A stretch of DNA of 40,307 bases from a virus, in IMG/VR virus record IMGVR_UViG_3300025141_000248, positions 1-40,307 of that record. One strand, 5' to 3'. The first letter of the stretch is position 1; each line of letters opens with the position of its first letter. This document shows, piece after piece, positions 10,001 to 16,002 of this stretch. The notes beneath the pieces were generated by a model that had not been told where the DNA came from, did no database searches, and saw only the letters and a program-made list of their open reading frames with translations. A program made the position numbers and the translations under genes.

Positions 10001-10489
10001 AACGCCGTCCAAGAGTGGACACTCGATAATCAGAAGAAGATAGATGAATGGCAGGTAAAATATGGACATAAGCTACAAGAGTTTAATACAGAGTTGCAGA
10101 ATGAATTGAATGTATACAATGGATTAGCCGCTGGATACCAACAAGAAGTACAGAAATTAGTTACTGAATATCAGTTACAGTCTCAGAGACTGATGGCGGA
10201 GGGACAAAATGACTTGTCAAGAGTGACTCAGGAGTATTCAAATAGTTTGGGTAGATATCAGAATGAACTTAGTCATTACCAAGCGGATTTAGCTAAGGAG
10301 GTACAGGTATATAGTACAAATCTCTCGAAAAATATCCAAGCTTTTCAAACACAGATAGGTAAAGACACCTTGGTATATCAGTGGTTACAGGGACAATTAC
10401 AGTTTGTGACGAGTTTACATGAACAGTTTTATGCTCCGTATGCAACAGATGTGCCTGAAGATTCAACACGTGTAGGAGTGACTCGATGA
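7043..10489 (+). CDS. Neck/fibre protein: connector-like head fused to repeats and a long coiled coil
   Basis: An 1148-residue protein in three parts. Residues 1 to about 190 look like a phage adaptor/head-completion domain: a helical start (LLTDAQKSVIARLESMNPD), beta strands (YYIDKSKLYIKPAPEEG) and FPAEFYQAIVLYSAQGVL, as in connector proteins. Residues about 210-540 are Asp/Thr/Pro-rich beta repeats, three of them nearly identical 58-59-residue copies. Residues about 580-1110 are a Gln-rich coiled coil built from six copies of an 83-residue unit. This looks like a neck-anchored fibre or whisker, but it could also be a long tail fibre. It is translationally coupled to both neighbours (TAATG before, ATGA after). 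The function is inferred from architecture, not from a named family. Confidence 0.7.
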   Translation: MASFTNQITYYTGDASSYSSEITQLLTDAQKSVIARLESMNPDILHLFSGEVTVENDSGVTLDHTKVLNVRRGSYRAVPVNVQHKDLIVDSDSIYYALPQSPAYYIDKSKLYIKPAPEEGDGGTVDKVVYGAIDDANGTIASFPAEFYQAIVLYSAQGVLHMMMVALRDALPDDFDDESSAFDVVSDFELSETGYFSTAPAAPAVPDFGGAGDITDLGDIANLPSAPAYTKPTIGIVDEDIIIPTYPITHGTHDIDLSDSNALIELSVSQSLSLSSVNTLDMTGVTYPAYTAPTIGLAASNPDVTIPVLELGQLSLDLTDDNALIDIDLDTELEAPALTAAVTIGSFGSAPGYTAPEFDTPGYPTITDIDLTKAGNDLISLDAGDIEMLQDNGAIIGASTIDLTGIADHPEYTVPEFDTPGYPTLTDLDLTKDNELISFDAGDIEMLQDNGAIIGASTIDLTGIATHPTYTAPEFDTPGYPTLTDVKLTKDDNDLISIDAGDIAAPTTGQASLSYTETVPGYTAPTAPVVTSDESNPTLVTIASSLGEINDDQDEMDYAQWWNVLSELIEEEEDTELGQLQISKISAYVQAYGTMLQQYQAEAQNALNVFNKENVAYQAGLQVAVQNAQLLDSQYARDLQEYGTLIQQHQQEVTQAVQEWQLNNQRLIDKWTTEYSSRLQEYSVNVQNNLNLFNSLDTAYQKDLQVRIQDATFHDSRSQRAVQEYSSQIQQYSAQINNAVQEWQLNNQRLMDKWTTEYSSRLQEYSVNVQNNLNLFNALDTAYQKDLQRRIQEATFHDSRSQRAVQEYSTQIQQYSAQINNAIQQWTLNNQRQIEKWTTEYGSRLQEYSASIQNNLNTFNEENVVYQGAIQKAIQNAQHADQHSAQLLQKWQGLVAQHQQQINQAVLDYKTQYDVLFQQWQFEYTQKMQEYSLAVQNALNVFNKTNALYQGRIQTATQDAQLAESLEGRKLQKHSALMQEYQAQVNNAVQEWTLDNQKKIDEWQVKYGHKLQEFNTELQNELNVYNGLAAGYQQEVQKLVTEYQLQSQRLMAEGQNDLSRVTQEYSNSLGRYQNELSHYQADLAKEVQVYSTNLSKNIQAFQTQIGKDTLVYQWLQGQLQFVTSLHEQFYAPYATDVPEDSTRVGVTR
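8099..8557 (+). repeat. Tandem repeat of 174-177 bp in the neck/fibre gene
   Basis: Three in-frame copies begin at about 8099, 8276 and 8450; the third is shortened. Each codes for YT(A/V)PEFDTPGYPT followed by DAGDIEMLQDNGAIIG and ASTIDLTGIA. Copies 1 and 2 are close to identical in protein and very similar in DNA, so duplication was recent or is kept uniform. Less similar copies of the same theme lie upstream from about 7720. Confidence 0.85.
8820..10350 (+). repeat. Six coiled-coil repeats of 249 bp (83 aa)
   Basis: Units share the pattern AYQ..LQ..IQ.A, then LQEYS..IQQYQ, then AVQEWQLNNQRLMDKW and YSSRLQEYSVNVQNNLN. The Trp codon of KW recurs at 9053 and 9302, exactly 249 bases apart. 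Units 2 and 3 are nearly identical in DNA, and outer units have diverged. No prolines or glycines break the helix for long stretches, which fits a long trimeric or dimeric rod. Confidence 0.85.
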
Positions 10490-10749
10490 AATTTAAAGAA
10501 ATGATTGAAATAATTCAACAACATCATCCTGATATTGGAATAGTAGAGATACGTGGGCTTATAAATAGAGCTCAAGATGAGTTCTCTGCGAGAACCAGAA
10601 TCAATGAATCAGCGGATGCATTTCCCCTTGTTGAGGGACAACGTGGTTATGCATTGGATGACCACCATCTTGAGATTAAAAGTGTAGATTTTGATGGTAG
10701 AGCTATAAGTAGATTAGCTGGGCGTCCACAGAGTAGAGATTTGACATAA
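10486..10749 (+). CDS. N-terminal half of a head-tail adaptor-like protein
   Basis: An 87-residue product, MKFKEMIEIIQQHHPDIG then LINRAQDEFSARTRI and FPLVEGQRGYALDDHHLEIKSVDFDGRAI. It is typical of the first half of short-tailed-phage adaptor proteins: an N-terminal helix pair followed by the first beta strands with a V.fDGR pattern. It stops at GRPQSRDLT, where adaptors normally continue into the second half of the domain. That half is found at once in the next gene, in another frame. It overlaps the preceding gene by ATGA and the next by TAATG. It probably acts with the next product as a two-chain adaptor; a recent frame break is the alternative. Confidence 0.7.
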   Translation: MKFKEMIEIIQQHHPDIGIVEIRGLINRAQDEFSARTRINESADAFPLVEGQRGYALDDHHLEIKSVDFDGRAISRLAGRPQSRDLT

Positions 10750-11234
10750 TGGGTATGGATACAAAACAGTGGGTCTATTGGACTGAACGGGGTGCTATAT
10801 GGATAGCTGAATATGACCCGTCCACAAAGGAATTTACATCCCCGGGAGTTGGTGAGGCTGGTAAGGATATACATATATTCTACTATAAGAAGTCTGAGCC
10901 TTTTAAGTTGGCTGGAGAAGCATTAGAGAATAGAACTTTAGATGCTAATCAGCAATATTTAAAGGTATCAGCAGCGGGTGAAGAAAATGCATGGACAATG
11001 GGAACTGCAGGCTCGGAAAATTTTTTAAGTCAGCAATCAGAGATACCAGAACAATTTCATGAACATCTTGTAGATAAAGCAATCCAATTAGGTTATGAAA
11101 AACAAGGAGGAACCGGTTTGCAAAGCGCACAATACTTTGGTTCCAAATTTGAAAAGGGTGTAAGAGATGGAAGAGCTTATGCATATAGAGCCCGAACAGG
11201 ACCTGTTAAATATATCAAGCCGGTGGATTTTTAA
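10749..11234 (+). CDS. C-terminal half of a head-tail adaptor-like protein
   Basis: A 161-residue product starting MGMDTKQWVYWTERG. It has beta strands (IWIAEYDPSTKEF, DIHIFYYKK) and then the adaptor C-terminal signature IPEQFHEHLVDKAIQLGYE, where a final helix packs under the portal. This is what usually follows the sequence encoded by the preceding gene. The start overlaps the upstream stop (TAATG) with a one-base frame change, so translation by termination and reinitiation is likely. The end YIKPVDF is followed at once by the next gene, again with TAATG. It likely extends the portal and joins head to tail. Confidence 0.7.
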   Translation: MGMDTKQWVYWTERGAIWIAEYDPSTKEFTSPGVGEAGKDIHIFYYKKSEPFKLAGEALENRTLDANQQYLKVSAAGEENAWTMGTAGSENFLSQQSEIPEQFHEHLVDKAIQLGYEKQGGTGLQSAQYFGSKFEKGVRDGRAYAYRARTGPVKYIKPVDF

Positions 11235-11431
11235 TGGACATTGAATATTTAATTGAGACATTTGGCGTGTGGGGCTTGATAGTAATATTTGCTGGGGTAT
11301 TACTAAAGTACGTTATGAAAGATTTAAGGGTGGACAATGACCGTAATTACACTATGATGACTAAACTTCATGATAGACAGGATAATTTATCTTTAAAATT
11401 AGAAAAATTAATGGGGATGCTTGAGAAATGA
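11234..11431 (+). CDS. Small single-span membrane protein (holin-like topology)
   Basis: A 65-residue protein with one hydrophobic segment (about residues 8-27, GVWGLIVIFAGVLLKYVM) followed by a charged helical tail containing heptad-like leucines. This topology is seen in BhlA/UviB-type small phage membrane proteins, some of them holin-like, and in unrelated small phage membrane proteins. It lies among neck and tail genes rather than in an evident lysis cassette, so a lysis role is not established. TAATG coupling with the upstream gene and ATGA with the downstream gene. Confidence 0.6.
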   Translation: MDIEYLIETFGVWGLIVIFAGVLLKYVMKDLRVDNDRNYTMMTKLHDRQDNLSLKLEKLMGMLEK

Positions 11432-11610
11432 TAGGAATAGGTGGAAAAAGATTCGAACAGGTATCTTACTATTTCAGTCAGATAAATAGTATATTTAAGA
11501 CAGCCAGTGACCAATCTTCATTTGTGAATGTGCTGAAACCGGCTATGCCTGTATATGCGTCAGTTACCGCACCCTTACAACCAACATATACTGCAGTAGG
11601 AGTAGCATAA
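11428..11610 (+). CDS. Hypothetical small protein (60 aa)
   Basis: Product begins MIGIGGKRFEQVSYYFSQIN and ends AVGVA. It has no recognised motif and is mildly basic, with a Pro/Ala/Val-rich end. The start overlaps the previous stop (ATGA) and the stop overlaps the next start (TAATG); this double junction is the main evidence that it is a gene. It could be a small virion component. Confidence 0.55.
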   Translation: MIGIGGKRFEQVSYYFSQINSIFKTASDQSSFVNVLKPAMPVYASVTAPLQPTYTAVGVA

Positions 11611-11957
11611 TGGCAGGAACATTAGACAGTAATCTTGTAAAAGATGTTTATCAACAACTGATATTTCGTAAAGCGGATGGTAAGTTCTATAGGGATAATG
11701 GCACCACGGATGTGGAGCTGCTTAACCCAAGTACAATAGAGCATTCTTTAACAGCCGGAAATAAGTTGGTATTTACATCAAGCCCGGATTTAACATCGGG
11801 AAGAATTTTTGAACTAAAGAACGGTAGCAATGAAGTGTTTGCCGTTGATTATCAGGGTGCAATGCATCTTGAGGAACTATCTTCGGCTCCGGCTGATAAC
11901 AGCGCGGGTACTGTGTATTTTGACGGTACTGACCTTGTTGTTGCTGTAGACGAATAA
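11610..11957 (+). CDS. Small fibre- or decoration-like structural protein
   Basis: A 115-residue beta-rich product. The first part (VYQQLIFRKADGKFYRDNG) and the C-terminal APADNSAGTVYFDGTDLVVAVDE resemble the short beta modules at the ends of phage tail-fibre and appendage proteins, where a final strand with WRF/YFDGT-like patterns is common. It directly precedes the large repeat fibre gene and may be its partner or anchor. Coupled to the upstream gene by TAATG. No specific family is recognised. Confidence 0.6.
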   Translation: MAGTLDSNLVKDVYQQLIFRKADGKFYRDNGTTDVELLNPSTIEHSLTAGNKLVFTSSPDLTSGRIFELKNGSNEVFAVDYQGAMHLEELSSAPADNSAGTVYFDGTDLVVAVDE

Positions 11958-11976
11958 GAGAAGAAAGGAGTAAGCC

Positions 11977-14529
11977 ATGGCTTTACAATGGAAACCACTT
12001 CTTCGTCAAGACGGTGACCTATTAGGGAAAGTAGATGGAGAAGATGTAGGGGACATTAAATCTGGTTCCCAAGCTGGTACCGCAGCTAAAGATATTACTG
12101 ATGACGTATTCGAAAACAATGTCCTAAAGGAGGACAATGCAGCGGCATCTTTAAAGAACAGTGCTATTACGCTAACTGCAGCCGATGGAACAGTTACCTT
12201 AAATAATGCAGGGTCGGGTTCGTTTGACTCGTCCTCTATTGGATTAGGCAACGTTTTAGACCAAGCACAGACATCAACATTCAGACAAGCTGCTGTTCCT
12301 ACAGCTTTAGCAGCAGGAGATATCTGGTATGATACAGATGATGAGAATAAATCATACTATGCTACTGCAGCTGGTGATAACGAAGTAAAAACTGGAGAAT
12401 GGGAACCTATCACACTTAGTGCAACTGGAATTGGTCTTGGAGATGTATTGGACCAACCACAAACATCGACATTTAGACAGGATGATTGCCCTACAGCCTT
12501 AGCGGCTGGTGATGTTTGGTATGATACAAACGATGAGATGAAATCGTATAGAGCTACGACGGCAGGTGATGCTGAAGTAGCATCAGGAAAATGGGAAGCT
12601 ATCTCACTTACTAAAACTGGAATTGGTCTCGGAGAGGTTTTAGACCAACCACAAACATCGACATTCAGACAGGACGATGTTCCTACAGCTTTAGCAGCAG
12701 GGGACATCTGGTACGATACAGATGATGGAAATAAATCATACTGCGCTACTGCTGCAGGTGATAATGAAGCAAAGACTGGAGAATGGGAAGTTATCACACT
12801 TAGTAAAGAGGGGATTGGTCTTGGAGATGTTTTAGACCAACCACAGACATCAACATTTAGACAGGACGATGTTCCTACAGCTTTAGCAGCAGGTGATATT
12901 TGGTACGATACAGATGATGAGAATAACTGTTATATAGCAACTGCAGCAGGTGATGATGCAGTAGGAACAGGAGAATGGGAAAAAGTCACACTTACTAAAG
13001 AGGGGATTGGTCTTGGAGATGTTTTAGACCAACCACAGACATCAACATTCCGTCAAGACACTTGTCCTACAGCTTTAGCAGAGGGAGACATCTGGTACGA
13101 TACAAGTGATGAGAATAAGTCTTATACATCGTCATCAGCAGGTGATGATGCAGTAGAGTCTGGAGAATGGGAACCTATCACACTTACTAAAACTGGGATT
13201 GGTCTTGGAGAAGTATTGGACCAAGCACAAACATCAACATTCAGACAAGATGATTGTCCTACAGCTTTAGCGGCTGGTGACATTTGGTACGATACGAACG
13301 ATGAGAATAAATCGTATAGGGCTACTGCGGCGGGTGATGATGCAGTTACTTCTGGAGAATGGGAAGCTATCTCAATTAGTAAAGGTGGAGTTGGTCTTGG
13401 AGATGTTTTAGACCAAGCACAGACATCAACATTTAGACAGGATGATGTTCCTACAGCTTTAGCAGCTGGGGATATTTGGTACGATACAGATGATGAGAAC
13501 AAGAGTTACTGCGCAACTGCAGCGGGTGATGATGCAGTAGAAAGCGGAAAGTGGGAAGCAATCACACTTACTAAAACTGGAATTGGACTTGGAGATGTAT
13601 TAGACCAAGCACAGACATCAACATTCAGACAGGATGCATGTCCTACAGCCTTAGCGGCTGGTGACATCTGGTATGATACAGATGATGAGAACAAATCGTA
13701 TAGAGCTACGGCGGCAGGTGATGATGCAGTAGAGTCTGGAGAATGGGAAGCTATCTCAATTAGCAAATCTGGGATTGGACTCGGAGATGTTTTAGACCAA
13801 GCACAGACATCAACATTCCGACAAGATGATGTTCCTACAGCTTTAGCGGCAGGCGATATCTGGATTGATACAGATGACAACAATAAGTCTTATACAGCGA
13901 CAGCTGCAGGTGATAATGAAGCAAAGGCTGGAGAATGGGAAGCTATCACACTTACTAAAACTGGAATTGGACTCGGAGAGGTATTGGACCAAGCGCAAAC
14001 ATCGACATTCAGACAGGATGCATGTCCTGTAGCCTTAGCAGCGGGTGATATCTGGTATGATACAGATGATGAGAATAAATCGTATAGGGCTACTACAGCA
14101 GGCGACGATGCAGTCACTTCTGGAGAATGGGAAGCTATCTCGATTAGCAAATCTGGGATTGGTCTTGGAAACGTGATTGACCAAGAAATTACCGTTGCTG
14201 CTGGTAAACTAAAGTTTGGGGCAACAGCCCAAACATTAGATGCTGATAAAATTGGTGGTAGTACTTTGGCAGAGACTAAGGCTGCTGCAGTAACAACAGC
14301 TACATCAAACATCATTGGAGATGCACCCGATGCCCTAAATACATTGAATGAATTAGCTGCGGCACTTGGTGATGACGCAAGTTATGCCTCAACAGTAACT
14401 ACTGCTTTAGGTGCGCGGCAAATGGGTCATGTAGGTATGACAGCAGCAGATACACCAGCAGCTACAAGTTATTCTGTGGGTAGAACAGGGACCTTTGGTG
14501 GGGTAATGTACATGGTGGTAGATGAGTAA
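11977..14529 (+). CDS. Tail-fibre-like protein built of ten 64-residue repeats
   Basis: An 850-residue acidic protein with a strong ribosome site (AAAGGAG) before ATG 11977. An N-terminal 87-residue segment (MALQWKPLLRQDGDLLGKV) resembles the start of the protein at 14941 and is probably the attachment module. Ten repeats of exactly 64 residues follow, with signature GLG.VLDQ.QTSTFRQ, then TALAAGDIWYDTDDENKSY and GEWEAI. The C-terminal 120 residues include IGDAPDALNTLNELAAALGDD, a motif common in phage tail-fibre and baseplate proteins, and end GVMYMVVDE. It is probably a trimeric appendage shaft; receptor-binding is not shown. Confidence 0.8.
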   Translation: MALQWKPLLRQDGDLLGKVDGEDVGDIKSGSQAGTAAKDITDDVFENNVLKEDNAAASLKNSAITLTAADGTVTLNNAGSGSFDSSSIGLGNVLDQAQTSTFRQAAVPTALAAGDIWYDTDDENKSYYATAAGDNEVKTGEWEPITLSATGIGLGDVLDQPQTSTFRQDDCPTALAAGDVWYDTNDEMKSYRATTAGDAEVASGKWEAISLTKTGIGLGEVLDQPQTSTFRQDDVPTALAAGDIWYDTDDGNKSYCATAAGDNEAKTGEWEVITLSKEGIGLGDVLDQPQTSTFRQDDVPTALAAGDIWYDTDDENNCYIATAAGDDAVGTGEWEKVTLTKEGIGLGDVLDQPQTSTFRQDTCPTALAEGDIWYDTSDENKSYTSSSAGDDAVESGEWEPITLTKTGIGLGEVLDQAQTSTFRQDDCPTALAAGDIWYDTNDENKSYRATAAGDDAVTSGEWEAISISKGGVGLGDVLDQAQTSTFRQDDVPTALAAGDIWYDTDDENKSYCATAAGDDAVESGKWEAITLTKTGIGLGDVLDQAQTSTFRQDACPTALAAGDIWYDTDDENKSYRATAAGDDAVESGEWEAISISKSGIGLGDVLDQAQTSTFRQDDVPTALAAGDIWIDTDDNNKSYTATAAGDNEAKAGEWEAITLTKTGIGLGEVLDQAQTSTFRQDACPVALAAGDIWYDTDDENKSYRATTAGDDAVTSGEWEAISISKSGIGLGNVIDQEITVAAGKLKFGATAQTLDADKIGGSTLAETKAAAVTTATSNIIGDAPDALNTLNELAAALGDDASYASTVTTALGARQMGHVGMTAADTPAATSYSVGRTGTFGGVMYMVVDE
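12238..14157 (+). repeat. Ten tandem 192-bp repeats
   Basis: Exactly 1920 bases, ten in-frame units of 192 bp without indels; an eleventh truncated unit (IGLGNVIDQ) starts at 14158. In the later part the copies alternate between two types: units 6, 8 and 10 carry SYRAT...AISISK, while units 7 and 9 carry ATAAGD...AITLTKTG. Duplication may therefore have gone by 384-bp pairs. Silent differences between copies are frequent. Confidence 0.95.
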
Positions 14530-14753
14530 TGGATGCCTACATAAAGAGAAGTCAGCTATTGTTTAATAGGGAAGAAGCGGCTACTAAAGCTGGTTCTTCC
14601 CTGAATATACGTGACACAGAGCTCTTGATAAAGACGTTGAGAGACGCACACTTTTCAGGAGCTGATGTTGCGCAAGCGTTCGAAACGCTAACAAAGATTC
14701 AAAATATCCATAAACTACTAATGGAGGCAACACATGAGACTAACGGTCAATGA
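14529..14753 (+). CDS. Hypothetical small helical protein (74 aa)
   Basis: Product begins MDAYIKRSQLLFNREEAATK and is predicted by eye to be nearly all helical and charged, with a heptad-like stretch IQNIHKLLMEATHE at the end. No family is recognised. The start overlaps the stop of the large repeat fibre gene (TAATG), so its translation is probably tied to it; it overlaps the next gene by 20 bases. It might be an assembly helper for the adjacent fibres, but only position suggests this. Confidence 0.6.
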   Translation: MDAYIKRSQLLFNREEAATKAGSSLNIRDTELLIKTLRDAHFSGADVAQAFETLTKIQNIHKLLMEATHETNGQ

Positions 14754-14928
14754 AGATGAACTTCAGGTTATAGACTATCTTATTAAAAAATCTACATGGC
14801 AGGGGAACAGTGTTATACCAGTGGCAAATTTGTTAACAAAGGTACAACGTGGACTCTCTAAGTTAGGTTCCGGTAGTATCATTGTGGAAACAGATGATAA
14901 AAGGAAGGTAATAGCCACTAATGGCTAA
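14734..14928 (+). CDS. Hypothetical small protein (64 aa)
   Basis: Product MRLTVNEDELQVIDYLIKK..., ending KVIATNG. It looks like a small alpha/beta protein with a helix and two C-terminal strands (GSIIVETDD, KVIATNG). A clear ribosome site (ATGGAGGCAAC) precedes ATG 14734, inside the end of the preceding gene. No recognised family. It sits between two fibre genes. Confidence 0.6.
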   Translation: MRLTVNEDELQVIDYLIKKSTWQGNSVIPVANLLTKVQRGLSKLGSGSIIVETDDKRKVIATNG

Positions 14929-14940
14929 AAGGAGCGCATC

Positions 14941-15987
14941 ATGGCTTTAGTGTGGAAAGCACAATACAGCGAAAATAATAAACCATCTAAGGATGATGTA
15001 GGATTAGGCAATGTAGATAACGAGAGTAAAGCCTCTATATTATCAGGCGATTTAACTGGTACAGTAGATGGCGTTGCAGTAGGGACTATGAAGTCCCAAG
15101 CGGCGGCAGGAGATGCTGCTAAAAATGCTGTAGATGGTAATGCGGCTGTTACTATGGTTGGTGGAAGTATCGACATTAATTCGGGCGAATTTGTTGTAGA
15201 TTCTTCTGGAGATTGTACTATTAAAGGTACTCTCACCATTGAAAAAGATGCGGCAGAAAATGGTTCTTCAGGACTAACTATGGAAAGTGGTGGTTCTGGA
15301 GCTATGTTGTTCGAGATGAACGGTGCTAATCCTGCTATAGATTTAGGCGGGGCTGAACCTGTTGGAACAAGTGCTATTAGGTTAAGACGTCAAACAGTAG
15401 ATAATGGTTGTGCTATAAGCTGGTATACTGGTACTTCCAGAGACTTTTCAGCAGGATTTTCTAATAAACCAGATGGTGATGATGAAGATACTATGTGGCG
15501 TATGCACCATGGGAATATCTACGATAATTCAAGTCCTTATACGCAATTTGACATGTCTGTTGATGCTGATGGTAAGATAGGTTTTTGGAAGAACATTAAA
15601 TCATTTGCTGGAATTACTATAGGCAGTGATGGTACTAATCAAGGCTTGTTAGTAGATAGCGGTGGTTTTGTAGCAAAGCAAACAGCAGTCACAGCGGCAG
15701 CAACTACAGACCTTGATGTGGCAGCGGCAACAAACTTTTCTATTGCTTTGGATAGAAATATAACATTTACAGTTAGTAATTTAACCGACCATGAAGGACA
15801 AACGGGTATAATAGTCTTAACACAGGATGGAACCGGGGGTCGTACGGTTACTCTTGCTTCTGAAATGAAAACACCCAGAGGAGATTCAATAGTCTTTGAG
15901 ACGGGGGCAGATACAACTTCTATCCTATCTTACTATATAGTTAGCACGGACATCGTAGCTGTTAATTATATGGGAGATTTTAGCTAA
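14941..15987 (+). CDS. Fibre/appendage-like structural protein
   Basis: A 348-residue beta-rich protein with a good ribosome site (AAAAGGAGCG). The N-terminus MALVWKAQYSENNKPSKDDVGLGNVDNES has the GLGNVDN motif typical of phage tail fibres and parallels the N-terminus and repeat motif of the protein at 11977. The middle has short Gly/Ser strands (GLTMESGGSGAMLFEMNG) like parallel beta-helix fibres. The C-terminal domain (NFSIALDRNITFTVSN, GIIVLTQDGTGGRTV) resembles small beta-sandwich tips of fibre proteins. Likely part of the same appendage set; no enzyme motif seen. Confidence 0.7.
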   Translation: MALVWKAQYSENNKPSKDDVGLGNVDNESKASILSGDLTGTVDGVAVGTMKSQAAAGDAAKNAVDGNAAVTMVGGSIDINSGEFVVDSSGDCTIKGTLTIEKDAAENGSSGLTMESGGSGAMLFEMNGANPAIDLGGAEPVGTSAIRLRRQTVDNGCAISWYTGTSRDFSAGFSNKPDGDDEDTMWRMHHGNIYDNSSPYTQFDMSVDADGKIGFWKNIKSFAGITIGSDGTNQGLLVDSGGFVAKQTAVTAAATTDLDVAAATNFSIALDRNITFTVSNLTDHEGQTGIIVLTQDGTGGRTVTLASEMKTPRGDSIVFETGADTTSILSYYIVSTDIVAVNYMGDFS

Positions 15988-16002
15988 TTGAGGTGCTAAA
16001 AT

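Noticed and set aside
11234-11431. Firm call of a holin
   Set aside because: One membrane span plus a charged tail is common in small phage proteins, and there is no lytic enzyme gene nearby. Reported only as holin-like topology.
12006-14315. Minus-strand frames opposite the 64-residue repeats
   Set aside because: They repeat with the same 192-bp period and mirror the + strand protein; there is no independent gene signal.
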